Shown here: piece by piece, positions 19,335 through 27,722 of the stretch | Numbering within the stretch: position 1 is the first letter of the stretch | Layout: every line of letters starts with the position of its first letter | NCBI GenBank assembly: GCA_038869735.1 | Contig: JAWCQO010000005.1 | Location: 14,818-78,817 of the forward strand | From: Candidatus Anstonellales archaeon | GTDB lineage: Archaea > Micrarchaeota > Micrarchaeia > Anstonellales > CG1-02-47-40 | Length of the DNA stretch: 64,000 nucleotides | Direction: 5' to 3' | Program-made: the position numbers and the translations under genes | Notes under the pieces: generated by a model | What the model was told of the DNA's origin: nothing | The model's database searches: none | What the model saw: the letters and a program-made list of their open reading frames with translations, nothing else

Positions 19335-21839
19335 TTACATCCCTATTTCAGAAACCTTACGGATTGCGGATGCAAACCCATGCACTGAGGTTATTATTAT
19401 AATTATCGCGAGATTCGGAAGAAAAACGGCTTGTGGGAGAAGCAAGGCGAGCGTTTTAAAGGAAACGTGTGGGTCTGCAGCAATATAAAATGAATCAAGA
19501 ACTTGGCTTGTTAGAGGATATGTGTTTGCGAAGAGGGTATAGATTGCTGGAAATATTAAGTAAAGTGAAAAGCAGAGTGCCATAAGATAGTTTCCTGCGG
19601 TCCTGGTTGGTGGAAGGACTCTTAGAAAAATTGCAAAGGATAGGAAGAGTACTATTATTGGTTGGTTTTCTTGAGGGGTGGAAATGAAAAGAAGCCTAAA
19701 TAGTTCTAACTGGAGTTTTATGCTGACTATCATTGGTATGAGCAGGTCTATCATCACTTCCTGGGATTGTGAATACGCTCTCCTGATTGCGTCTTTTGAT
19801 TCTCCTTTGCCACCTTTAAATGGAATGCCAACAAAGAGATAGTTTGTTGCTTTGAGTTGATTAGTAAGACTACCTTCAGTTAGACGTTGAACTTCTGCCG
19901 TTCCGATTCTTTGAAGAGAGTCAAGGTATTTTGTTGAGTAAACGTACATCGTTGTACCTTCCGGGACATTTAAAAATGAGCCTATGACGGCGTTTGAGTT
20001 TTCAAGAAAGTTTGTTGCTAGAATCAAAACGGCAAAAATAGCTGACCAACCAAGATGCACTGCTTCGTCTCTTAGCAATATGTCAAGATGTACATTGCCT
20101 CCGAAATATTTTGAGTACATAAATGCAAGGGCTATGAGCAGGACGATTAAAAAAAATGCAGAGTGCACCAGTGCAGCGATGTTGCCTGAGCTAGGGCAGT
20201 CCTGTTGACAATAGACAGGTTCTGCTCCTTCACATCTGCCGTTTCCACATTCAAATGATGTTTGGATGCACCTGCAAGAATAGGGGTCGCAACTAAACTT
20301 TTCACTACAGTTGTTTTCTATTCCAGGATCGCACTCTTCGCCTTGGTCAAGAACTCCGTTTCCACAAAGCATTTGAGGAGGCTGTTTAGTTATTAAAACC
20401 TCCTTGCTTTCTTGCGCTGAGATTATGCTATCTGAATAGATAATCGACGCTTTAAACACCAGTGTTTTTCCTTCTGAGCAGGACTCATAGAGTGGGCATA
20501 CTATTGACCTTGTTAGTTGTTGGTCTGCCTGTACTTGTGTAGAGCCACTTAACAGCACTTCGGATGAAGATTCTGAACGGATTACCCACTCCCACTCAAG
20601 ACTTTGGGGGCTAACACCTTCTGGAGACGGAATGGTGATCCGTAATGATGGTGATTGTGACTCTGTGGCGGGGTTTGGCGTAATGTCAGAAAGAATTGGA
20701 GGGGGATGTTCTGGCACTAATTCATCTATAGTAGCTTCGTCAAATGTTTCATTGGAGGTGTAGCGTTCTCCTTGGCCATAAGAAAGAGTTGCATAAAACC
20801 TAAGAGTTGAACGATCAGGGCAACCGTTATCCAGATTGAAGCAGTAGTAGGTTTGATATGAGTAATTTGTTGTTCCTCTTCTGTAGGCCTGTGTTCCTTG
20901 ATGAATGGTTACACTCATTCCGTCCGGTTGCGTTAATTCGAAGCGCCAGTTTATAGTGTTGGGCTCAATGATGTTTTCAGGTATTGTGACGATTCCGTTA
21001 AAAACGTCTCGGGGATTCGCACGTTTTGGTTTAATTGAAACTGATGGTGGGAGGATAGGTTCATAGTATGCATCGTCAGATTGAGAGTAATCAGTGCAAG
21101 CATAAACAGAGCATGCCCTTACACGAACATGAACGTTTCTTGGTGATGAGGCTGAGCACCCTGGATAGTCTGAGCATCTAAAAGACATTGCTGATTGGCC
21201 CTCCATCCATGGAGTTTCAAAGTCTGGTCCGTCTCCAAGATAGGCAACCCACTTAAATTGATAGATAAAGTTACTTGCGTCTCCCTGTCCGGCAGTGACA
21301 AGTTGACATGAGGAGCGGCCGGATATTTGGTTGCAATAATTTCTATTTGCGACAGTGGCTGAATCTATTCCTGAAGTGTATCCTCTGCATCGAATGTTCC
21401 ACGGAGGTCCACTTTCGCCTTCAAGCCCTTCATCTGGGACACAAGAGTTTGAGTTTACATCCCAGTGACAACCGGCGGGTTGCTCTTGAAGAAAATAAGG
21501 AGCGTTATAATCGCTATATTGGGCACTCAAAGAATTACAATTATTTTGGTTTAGGATACTGCATCTTGCTTGTGAATTTTGAGCTCCCTGAGCAAGCTGG
21601 CATAATCTGCTGGCAAAATAACTCCCTGCTCGGCAGCCTCCGCTCCAGTCATTGCTTATGCTAACTGTTGTTGAATACGAAGGAATTGAAATTAGTGTGA
21701 GCTCTGGTTTTTCTGGAATGCCGGACACAACATTACCGCCTGCACCCTCGTCATCATCACCGATTATGCAATTTTGTGACATAAGAAATTGAGCAGCAAA
21801 TACTAGAAAGAGCAGGATGAAACTATAGGGGCTTTTCAT
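19335..21839 (-). CDS. VirB6/CedA-like membrane protein with beta-sandwich and cysteine-rich ectodomain (paralogue 2)
   Basis: The protein has 834 aa. A signal peptide precedes about 520 extracellular residues. The first 280 are cysteine-containing and of unknown fold. Two similar segments follow (about 290-380 and 385-490) that look like Ig/Fn3-type beta domains, each opening with PP...SxxPxxA. Next comes a CGNGVLDQGEECD repeat and CGNGRCEGAEPVYC. The membrane core (about 545 onward) keeps FAIFLRVLPPTRTAGNYLMA and a helix ending IFPAIYTLF. The end (FASAIRKVSEIGM) departs from the paralogues. It starts at the base after the upstream stop. Confidence 0.77.
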   Translation of the reverse strand: MKSPYSFILLFLVFAAQFLMSQNCIIGDDDEGAGGNVVSGIPEKPELTLISIPSYSTTVSISNDWSGGCRAGSYFASRLCQLAQGAQNSQARCSILNQNNCNSLSAQYSDYNAPYFLQEQPAGCHWDVNSNSCVPDEGLEGESGPPWNIRCRGYTSGIDSATVANRNYCNQISGRSSCQLVTAGQGDASNFIYQFKWVAYLGDGPDFETPWMEGQSAMSFRCSDYPGCSASSPRNVHVRVRACSVYACTDYSQSDDAYYEPILPPSVSIKPKRANPRDVFNGIVTIPENIIEPNTINWRFELTQPDGMSVTIHQGTQAYRRGTTNYSYQTYYCFNLDNGCPDRSTLRFYATLSYGQGERYTSNETFDEATIDELVPEHPPPILSDITPNPATESQSPSLRITIPSPEGVSPQSLEWEWVIRSESSSEVLLSGSTQVQADQQLTRSIVCPLYESCSEGKTLVFKASIIYSDSIISAQESKEVLITKQPPQMLCGNGVLDQGEECDPGIENNCSEKFSCDPYSCRCIQTSFECGNGRCEGAEPVYCQQDCPSSGNIAALVHSAFFLIVLLIALAFMYSKYFGGNVHLDILLRDEAVHLGWSAIFAVLILATNFLENSNAVIGSFLNVPEGTTMYVYSTKYLDSLQRIGTAEVQRLTEGSLTNQLKATNYLFVGIPFKGGKGESKDAIRRAYSQSQEVMIDLLIPMIVSIKLQLELFRLLFISTPQENQPIIVLFLSFAIFLRVLPPTRTAGNYLMALCFSLYLIFPAIYTLFANTYPLTSQVLDSFYIAADPHVSFKTLALLLPQAVFLPNLAIIIIITSVHGFASAIRKVSEIGM

Positions 21840-23876
21840 TTATATCAACCTATAAAGACCAATTATTCTGGTATCGCCTCCAAGAACTTCTGATGTGCCT
21901 TTGGTCATTACGACCGTTATAAAAACTGTTAAGAGGATGGATATTAGCGCATTTGTGTAAAAGCCAGATATTAGATGTAGAACTGATTCAAGAGGGGAGT
22001 AATAGTCTGAAATGAGCTCTGATTGAGATATTGCTGCATAGTTATAGAGTGCTGGCCCAAATGGAAGCGGGAATCCCTGCACAATTGCAAGGTAAGTTAG
22101 CTTTACTATGTTCGCACATGAAAAGAAGCCGCCTGCAGTGGCAGGATTTGACAGAAGAATACTACATATGAGCCACTCATAGAAGTCTTCTCCGGGTAAA
22201 ACGAACAGCGCAAATGTAGATGAACACACTAAACTTTGTGCTGGTGGACTACCGGGATCAAAATCAGTTGCATTTTTTATTGAGTTTAGGTCTAAGTTTG
22301 TTTGTGTATAGGCCCATGAGGCAAAAACGATACTGGCAGGAAACCAAAGATATGCTCCAATACACACAGCAATAAGGGTAGTACCTACCCTTCTTGTTAA
22401 TGGAAATGTTCTTAGGGCAAACGCAGCTGGTAGAAGAAGTGTTGGGATTGTTGATGAGAAAAAGTAAAGAAGCATTTTTTGTATTGAAAAGGCATATATT
22501 ATTTTTGATAAATTATCCAAAGCTTGGAGGATGCTTGAGGTTAGGATAGATAGTCCAGCTGATGGAGAACGGGATATAAATTTATTTGAGTAAAACGGAA
22601 TAAGTGGAGTGCTTAATGAATAAGAAAAACTTGAAATCTTTGAAATGTAAAAGTTTACTTCAGCCAGATAGTTTATTGAATTTCTCGAATTCTGGATAAA
22701 GTAATCAATGTGAGAAATCGCAGCTGAAGTCATATCTGGAGAACCCGTAATCGCACTTGCAAATGTCTCTATTCCAGCTATAGCAATAATGGTGGCAATT
22801 ATTAATGCTGCACTTGCAAAAACCTCTCTAAATTCTGATTTTGACCAAACGTGGAGTTGGATTGAGTTGGTAAATTCTGCAAGCATATAGGCAATGGCTG
22901 AAATTACGACGGCTGCAAAAAGACCTATTAGGATTATTGGTGAAATAGCGATTTGGACTGCATTGCCAAATAGGCGCGGGGCTGAAACGCACTGGCAACT
23001 TTCACAAATAAAGGCGTCTGCACATTGGTTGGTGTATTCACACTGTTCGTTTTCTTCGTCAATTATTCCGTTTCCACAATAAGGTGGGTTTGCTCTAGCC
23101 ACTTCATTTACTGACACACAAGAACAGGAGAAGCATCTCTGACCGACTTGGCAGTCTGCATCTGAATCGCACTCTTCGCCTTGGTCAAGAACTCCGTTTC
23201 CACAGCTGGATGTGAAAGTATAGGGATTGAAATCTCTAATTGATTCACATGTGCAATTTTGAGAGCATGTGTAGCCTGGAGCACAATTGTTTGTGTTTAT
23301 GTCGCATTCCTCTCCAGCATCTAAAAATCCATCACCGCACTGTGGTCCAAAAGCTATCTGTTCGGCTGTTGGGCTGCATTGGTTATTTAGGCAGGAATAT
23401 CCTGCTTTACAATCAGCATTTGTTAGGCATGATGTTTTGCATGTGCAAGATTGCGAGCAGACGTATGCGCCACAGTTGAGGTTTTGTTCTTTGTCGCATT
23501 CCTCTCCAGCATCTAAAAATCCATCACCGCATACTGGAAGGGAAGATACGCACTGGCAACTTAGAGGATCGCAGAGTTGTCCGCTTTTGCAGATTATTTT
23601 AGAATCAGCCGGGTCACACTGTTCCCGTCCCGTAATTTTTCCGTCGCCGCATACTGAGTTATCCTGTACGCACTGGCATCCGGGGTTACAGTAAAAGCCG
23701 AATGGGCAATCGCTGTGAATTTCGCATTGCTCTTGTGGTTGCTCGACTATTCCGTTTCCGCATATGTGAGCAGGGGGGCTACTTTGAGCAAAGAAAACTC
23801 CGCTTGAAAGGAGAAGAGTGAAAAATAGTATGGCGAATATGGAGCGCTTGTCAAAAATCACAAAGCCAAGCATCAT
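21840..23876 (-). CDS. VirB6/CedA-like membrane protein with six Myxococcus-type cysteine repeats (paralogue 1)
   Basis: This is the first gene of the seven-gene operon, about 678 aa. After a signal peptide there are six repeats of the pattern CG(N/D)G...(E/Q)CE/D in residues about 38-300: CGNGIVEQPQEQCE, CGDGKITGREQCD, CGDGFLDAGEECD twice, CGNGVLDQGEECD and CGNGIIDEENEQCE. The membrane core then has LHVWSKSEFREVFASAALI, PAAFALRTFPLTRRVGT and the C-terminal VLGGDTRIIGLYRLI. The ATG at 23876 (or 23873) lies about 25 nt from the palindromic TATA at 23894-23903, giving a leaderless operon mRNA. Confidence 0.8.
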   Translation of the reverse strand: MMLGFVIFDKRSIFAILFFTLLLSSGVFFAQSSPPAHICGNGIVEQPQEQCEIHSDCPFGFYCNPGCQCVQDNSVCGDGKITGREQCDPADSKIICKSGQLCDPLSCQCVSSLPVCGDGFLDAGEECDKEQNLNCGAYVCSQSCTCKTSCLTNADCKAGYSCLNNQCSPTAEQIAFGPQCGDGFLDAGEECDINTNNCAPGYTCSQNCTCESIRDFNPYTFTSSCGNGVLDQGEECDSDADCQVGQRCFSCSCVSVNEVARANPPYCGNGIIDEENEQCEYTNQCADAFICESCQCVSAPRLFGNAVQIAISPIILIGLFAAVVISAIAYMLAEFTNSIQLHVWSKSEFREVFASAALIIATIIAIAGIETFASAITGSPDMTSAAISHIDYFIQNSRNSINYLAEVNFYISKISSFSYSLSTPLIPFYSNKFISRSPSAGLSILTSSILQALDNLSKIIYAFSIQKMLLYFFSSTIPTLLLPAAFALRTFPLTRRVGTTLIAVCIGAYLWFPASIVFASWAYTQTNLDLNSIKNATDFDPGSPPAQSLVCSSTFALFVLPGEDFYEWLICSILLSNPATAGGFFSCANIVKLTYLAIVQGFPLPFGPALYNYAAISQSELISDYYSPLESVLHLISGFYTNALISILLTVFITVVMTKGTSEVLGGDTRIIGLYRLI

Positions 23877-23893
23877 AAACACTAGACATAATT

Positions 23894-23903
23894 AATTTAA
23901 ATT
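23894..23903. promoter_or_regulatory. palindromic TATA shared by the membrane operon and dus
   Basis: AATTTAAATT is a perfect palindrome lying about 25 nt from the operon ATG on one side and about 30 nt from the dus ATG at 23928 on the other. No other TATA-like element is seen in the gap, so one box may serve both directions. Confidence 0.5.
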
Positions 23904-23927
23904 GATTTCTAAGTGAGAAATTTTCTG

Positions 23928-24893
23928 ATGCGGATTGGAGATATTCTAATTGATGGATGGCTCGTTCTTGCCCCTATGGCTGGAAAAACAGATATTGCGT
24001 TTAGGCATCTGTGCAAAGAATTAGGGGCTTCATTGGTATTTTGTGAATTTGCAAGTGCCGAGGGCATATTGAGAAATGAGGAATACGCTCTTCGAGTGAT
24101 GAGAACTGAAGAATCAGAGCGTCCGGTCGGAGTGCAAATATTTGGGGAAGGTGCTAAAAGGATGGGAGAGGCTTGTAGAAAAATAAATGAGCTGAAAGAG
24201 CACGGGAGAATCTGCCCTGACATTCTTGACATAAATTTTGGATGTCCTGGAAAAAATGTTATGAGGTGTGGTGCTGGAGCTGCCCTTCTTAAAAATAAAG
24301 AAGAGATTAAGAGAATACTTAACGCATGTATTGAAAATTCAAAAATACCAATCAGTGCAAAAATTAGAATAGACGGAGGGGTAGAAAGAACTATTGAAAT
24401 TGCAAAGGAAATTGAGGATTGTGGTGCTTTTGCTCTGACCGTTCATGCAAGGACTATCGCTGGTGGAAAGAAAAGAAATTCGGTGCAGTGGGAGGTTATA
24501 AAAAGGGTGAAGGAGAGCGTGAATATTCAAGTTATAGGTAATGGGGGAGTCATTAGCTGGAAAGATGCAATTCGTATGCGCAACTTGACTGGATGCGATG
24601 CTGTAATGGTTGCGCGGGGTGCGTTGTATGATCCATTTATATTTCTGAAAGCTTCATCCGTCAAAATAACGAGCAAAGAAATTGAGAATCCTGAAAGGGT
24701 AAAGTATGAGAGGATGAGCGCTTTGAAAAGATATGTTGAACTTTCACAAAAGTTTGGGATTTTGAACCTGCAAAGTGTCAGGTCGCATGCACTAGATTTT
24801 TGCTTTGGGCTTGAGAGAGCTAGAGAAATGCGTGAGAAGATATCAAAGGCAGGCGATATAGATGATATTGTCAGGGTTTTTGGGGAAATTTAA
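23928..24893 (+). CDS. dus: tRNA-dihydrouridine synthase
   Basis: This flavoenzyme reduces uridines in tRNA to dihydrouridine. The protein is about 321 aa: a TIM barrel with the family start LVLAPMAGKTDIAFR, the catalytic-loop motif DINFGCPGKNVMRCGAGAAL, KIRIDGG, TVHARTIAGG, GNGGV and DAVMVARGAL (FMN phosphate binding), then a C-terminal helical RNA-binding part. A GTG at 23913 would add five residues. I take the ATG at 23928, which is leaderless from the palindromic TATA. It is divergent from the membrane operon. Confidence 0.92.
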   Translation: MRIGDILIDGWLVLAPMAGKTDIAFRHLCKELGASLVFCEFASAEGILRNEEYALRVMRTEESERPVGVQIFGEGAKRMGEACRKINELKEHGRICPDILDINFGCPGKNVMRCGAGAALLKNKEEIKRILNACIENSKIPISAKIRIDGGVERTIEIAKEIEDCGAFALTVHARTIAGGKKRNSVQWEVIKRVKESVNIQVIGNGGVISWKDAIRMRNLTGCDAVMVARGALYDPFIFLKASSVKITSKEIENPERVKYERMSALKRYVELSQKFGILNLQSVRSHALDFCFGLERAREMREKISKAGDIDDIVRVFGEI

Positions 24894-24908
24894 GTTATTG
24901 CTTTTTGA

Positions 24909-25490
24909 TTATTTTGAAGGTGGCTTTGAGGCATAGTTTTTTAATACTCTGGTAAGGTGTAACAATGTTTTTCTTACGTCATTTTCGGACTGACAGCCAG
25001 TGCAGATTATCTTGCCGTTTTTAAAAAGAAGGAGAGAGGATTTTGGATTTTTGAATTTTAGGATTGCGCCTGGGAATTGCTCGGGTTCGTATTCTACGTC
25101 CTCTACTTCCGCAGCTATTGAATAAAGGTCAAGGTAAACGCCAAGTGATGCTGAAGCAACGATATTTTCTATCTTGAATTTTGGTTTTGCGTGTGTTTGT
25201 GGAGTTGTTTTTGCGTATGGTTTTAAAAGGTTCATTGTTCTGTTGACTGTTGTTTGGACTTGGGATTCTGACTGACAGCCCGTGCAGATTATCTTGCCGT
25301 TTTTAAAAAGAAGGAGAGAGGATTTTGGTTCTTTTAGCTTCAGGATTGCGCCTGGGAATTGCTCGGGTTCGTATTCTACTCCAGGTATTTTAAATGCTAT
25401 AGAATAGAGGTCAAGCTCTATGTTGAGGTTTGCGCTTGCGACAATGTTTTCTATCTTGAATTTTGGTTTTGGTATTCTTATTCCACTCAT
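24909..25490 (-). CDS. tbp: TATA-box binding protein (TBP)
   Basis: This general transcription factor bends TATA DNA and recruits TFB. It has 193 aa in two direct repeats, each opening KPKFKIENIVASA and containing EYEPEQFPGAILK and LLLFKNGKIICTGCQSE. The two halves are almost identical over this part, far beyond usual TBP symmetry, and the underlying DNA is about 93% identical over 107 bp (24991-25097 against 25273-25379). The gene is convergent with dus and divergent from L21e; a TATA-like CTATTTAAAAATG block lies about 35-45 nt upstream of the start. Confidence 0.96.
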   Translation of the reverse strand: MSGIRIPKPKFKIENIVASANLNIELDLYSIAFKIPGVEYEPEQFPGAILKLKEPKSSLLLFKNGKIICTGCQSESQVQTTVNRTMNLLKPYAKTTPQTHAKPKFKIENIVASASLGVYLDLYSIAAEVEDVEYEPEQFPGAILKFKNPKSSLLLFKNGKIICTGCQSENDVRKTLLHLTRVLKNYASKPPSK

Positions 25491-25556
25491 CTCAACACAA
25501 CACCTGCTACTTTGAAAACATTTTTAAATAGGTATATTTTGGATGACGGCTTTAAA

Positions 25557-25575
25557 AAGGTATATATATCAATTT
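25557..25575 (+). promoter_or_regulatory. TATA region of the L21e-rpoF operon
   Basis: A TATATATC/TTTATAATG-type block lies upstream of the rpl21e start. The leader would be about 40-60 nt and carry the weak GGGTGAT ribosome-binding site before ATG 25643. Confidence 0.4.
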
Positions 25576-25642
25576 ATAATGGAGCTATCAATAGCATGAC
25601 GCCTTTGAGCTATAGGTAGTGTTGAGTTTAGTGGGTGATTTG

Positions 25643-25921
25643 ATGGCAAAGATGTCAAAAGGGTTGCTTAGAAGGAAAACGCGTGCCCTTGGAAGGTCAT
25701 CAAAAAGACTCAGCATAAACCGTGTTGTCAAGACATATGGGATTGGAGACCGGGTAGTTATAAAAATAAATGCGCGATATGGCGGCGCCCCTAACCCGCG
25801 GTTTAATGGTAAGGCAGGAATGATTGTAGGGAAAAGGGGTAAAGGATGTGTTGTTAGAATAAAGGATATAGAAAAAGAAAAAGAATTAGTCGTCTTACCT
25901 ATGCATCTTCAGGCTCGGTAA
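25643..25921 (+). CDS. rpl21e: large-subunit ribosomal protein eL21
   Basis: The protein is 92 aa, with the basic N-terminus (MAKMSKGLLRRKTRALGR), then IGDRVVIKINARYGGAPNPR and FNGKAGMIVGKRGKG, typical of eL21 and including the conserved NPRFxGxxG turn. ATG 25643 gives the expected length; an upstream in-frame codon at 25619 would add eight non-conserved residues. It heads the archaeal order L21e-rpoF-DUF655-ksgA. Confidence 0.95.
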   Translation: MAKMSKGLLRRKTRALGRSSKRLSINRVVKTYGIGDRVVIKINARYGGAPNPRFNGKAGMIVGKRGKGCVVRIKDIEKEKELVVLPMHLQAR

Positions 25922-25957
25922 GTTAGTTTAGTTAAACTTTGTGTTGGGGGTATTTCT

Positions 25958-26401
25958 GTGATAGGAAAAAACATAAAGTCAAAAACACCACTATGCCTTG
26001 CAGAAGTAAAGGAAATTTTGGATAGTAGAAAGAAAGATGGAGAGTTCGGATTTGAGCAAAAGGCGTCTTATGATTATTGCGAGAAGTTTTGTCACCTTAG
26101 TCTAGAGGACGCAAAAGGTCTTTTGGAAGAACTAGGGAAAGTTGAGAAGCTAAACGAAGAAGCAAGGATAAAGATAGTGGATATATTGCCAGAATATGCG
26201 TCTCAAATTCGGCTCATTTGTCAGAAGGCAAAGGTAGAGTTAAGCGAAAATGAAGTTGAGAAAATATTAAACATTGTAAAAAAGTATTTGGAAGTTGCAG
26301 ATAAAAGTAGAAAAGTAGAAAAAGATGAGCAAAAGATTTCTGAATCTGAAAAGGGAGAAGATGAAAAAAAGAAAAAGAGTCAAAAGAAGAAAGGGAAGTG
26401 A
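25958..26401 (+). CDS. rpoF: RNA polymerase subunit F (Rpb4 homologue)
   Basis: RpoF forms the polymerase stalk with RpoE. The protein is 147 aa with a GTG start. The first 110 residues fit the RpoF/Rpb4 fold (TPLCLAEVKEILDSRKKDGE; LPEYASQIRLICQKAKVELSE segment, quoted in part), with HRDC-like helices near the end. The last 35 residues are a Lys/Glu-rich tail (EDEKKKKSQKKKGK) longer than is usual. It sits 36 bases downstream of L21e and its stop precedes the DUF655 gene. Confidence 0.9.
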   Translation: MIGKNIKSKTPLCLAEVKEILDSRKKDGEFGFEQKASYDYCEKFCHLSLEDAKGLLEELGKVEKLNEEARIKIVDILPEYASQIRLICQKAKVELSENEVEKILNIVKKYLEVADKSRKVEKDEQKISESEKGEDEKKKKSQKKKGK

Positions 26402-26428
26402 GTGTTATATTGGTTGTGGTTGTTGCTT

Positions 26429-26998
26429 ATGGGAGAAATGGAGGAATGGGCTTACGTTCTTGATTTTATGCCGCAGGGGATGGCTGCTTCTCGAGAAGCC
26501 GAACCGTTGGCACAGGTTATTGGAACAAAGTTTTTCACCTTACTTGAAGTTATTCTGAAGCCGGGAGTTGCGGTTTCTATTGAATCAAAGGTTTATGTGG
26601 GGCGAGACAAACGCGTAGAGGTTGATAGGATAAAAAGAAGAATTGGTGTCCGAGAACTAACAAATACTGCAAAGACAGAGCTGCATCCGGTTTTGAAAAA
26701 AATTGTGCAGGAAAGAGAAAAGGATTTTGTACAGTTCTTTAACAAGTGCGGTCCTATATCAATAAGACTGCACCAACTTGAGCTTCTTCCGGGGGTTGGA
26801 AAAAAGCATATGGAGCAGATATTGGAGGAGAGGGAGTTGAGGGGATTTGAGACCTTTGCTGATATAAGAAACAGAGTGACCTTGCTTAGTGACCCATTAA
26901 ATATAATTGTTACAAGGATCGCGCGGGAGTTAGAGGGCGTTGAAAAATACTATCTTTTTGTAAAGCCTCCTCTATCGTCAAAGAAAGGATTATATTAA
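26429..26998 (+). CDS. DUF655 family RNA-binding protein
   Basis: The protein is 189 aa. An N-terminal OB-like barrel (about 1-70, with EWAYVLDFMPQG) is followed by a helix-hairpin-helix region (LHQLELLPGVGKKHMEQIL) and a short C-terminal part. This is the conserved archaeal family always found near rpoF; it is thought to bind nucleic acid, but its exact role is not established. The frame is open from 26402, but the ATG at 26429 matches the family start (MGEMEEWAYVLDF). Confidence 0.88.
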   Translation: MGEMEEWAYVLDFMPQGMAASREAEPLAQVIGTKFFTLLEVILKPGVAVSIESKVYVGRDKRVEVDRIKRRIGVRELTNTAKTELHPVLKKIVQEREKDFVQFFNKCGPISIRLHQLELLPGVGKKHMEQILEERELRGFETFADIRNRVTLLSDPLNIIVTRIARELEGVEKYYLFVKPPLSSKKGLY

Positions 26999-27028
26999 AA
27001 AGAAAAGGGGATATTTTTTAGTGTTGGT

Positions 27029-27175
27029 GGGCCCGTAGCGCAACGGATAGCGCGCTTGGCTTCGGTCACAATTGAGCCTGAAAGTGGAAGAAACCAAGAG
27101 GTTGCGGGTTCGAATCAGCTGATGTTAGGACTTTGACATTGCCTAAGCATAACTGTGACAATCCCGTCGGGCCCG
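27029..27175 (+). tRNA. tRNA-Arg (UCG) with two introns
   Basis: Acceptor GGGCCCG/CGGGCCC, D-stem GCGC/GCGC, and anticodon stem CTTGG/CCAAG with loop start CTTCGG (anticodon TCG). A first intron of about 27 nt (about 27066-27092) is at the canonical 37/38 site. A second of about 47 nt (about 27115-27161) splits the T-loop after TTCGAA, between positions 59 and 60; it contains TTAGG...CCTAA able to form a hairpin. Removing both gives T-arm GCGGG-TTCGAAT-CCCGT with one G-U pair. Confidence 0.92.
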
Positions 27176-27218
27176 TTATTTGGCTTAGGCATCATTTGGT
27201 TTAGAAGGTGGGGGGAGG

Positions 27219-27722
27219 ATGTCGGCAGGCAGAAGGAGGATTAAATCGGTTTGCGCTTTTATCTTTTTCTTTGTTTTGGTTGGGTTATTTTATGGTCTTG
27301 AGCTTTTGGTTTCCAATGCCACTGTTGGAAAGGACATTTATGTTTTAGTTTATGAGGAAAGAGGCGAGTTGTTTGATGGGGTGGGGAAGGCTCAAACTCC
27401 AACGGGCGCTGAAATTTTTTTTGAATTATATCATGGGCAGGGGAGAATAAATGCTAGTGAGGTTGGTAGGTGGGAGATCTGGGTTGGGGAAGAAAAAAGA
27501 GATGTGTTTGTCTTTGACGAGAAGCCGCGAACGAGGGTGTTTGAGGGGCAAGCCGATTTTTTTCTTCTTTTTTCTTTTTTGCTTGCACTTGTAGTTGTAT
27601 TTGGGTTTTTAGGTGTCGTTTTTATTTGTAGAAAGCTTGTTTTGGAAGAAGAGAGAGTGGATTTGATTAGGGAAACGCGAAAGCGAACACTTGGTAGGGA
27701 GGAAGCAGGACGTGGCAGATAA
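27219..27722 (+). CDS. two-pass membrane protein with small extracytoplasmic domain
   Basis: The protein is 167 aa. A first TM (about 11-31) is followed by about 75 residues outside, predicted as mostly beta (YVLVYEERGELFDG, GRWEIWVGEEKRDVFVF), then a second TM (about 112-137) and a basic cytoplasmic tail. The outer part resembles a short Ig/CARDB-like sandwich, but I cannot assign a family. It overlaps the start of ksgA by about 10 bases and lies 43 bases after tRNA-Arg, so it belongs to the rpoF-ksgA group. Confidence 0.65.
   Translation: MSAGRRRIKSVCAFIFFFVLVGLFYGLELLVSNATVGKDIYVLVYEERGELFDGVGKAQTPTGAEIFFELYHGQGRINASEVGRWEIWVGEEKRDVFVFDEKPRTRVFEGQADFFLLFSFLLALVVVFGFLGVVFICRKLVLEEERVDLIRETRKRTLGREEAGRGR

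Noticed and set aside
9406-23876. The membrane operon as an integrated conjugative element or provirus
   Set aside because: No integrase, relaxase, att repeats or insertion sequence was found, and the flanks are ordinary chromosomal genes with similar base composition.
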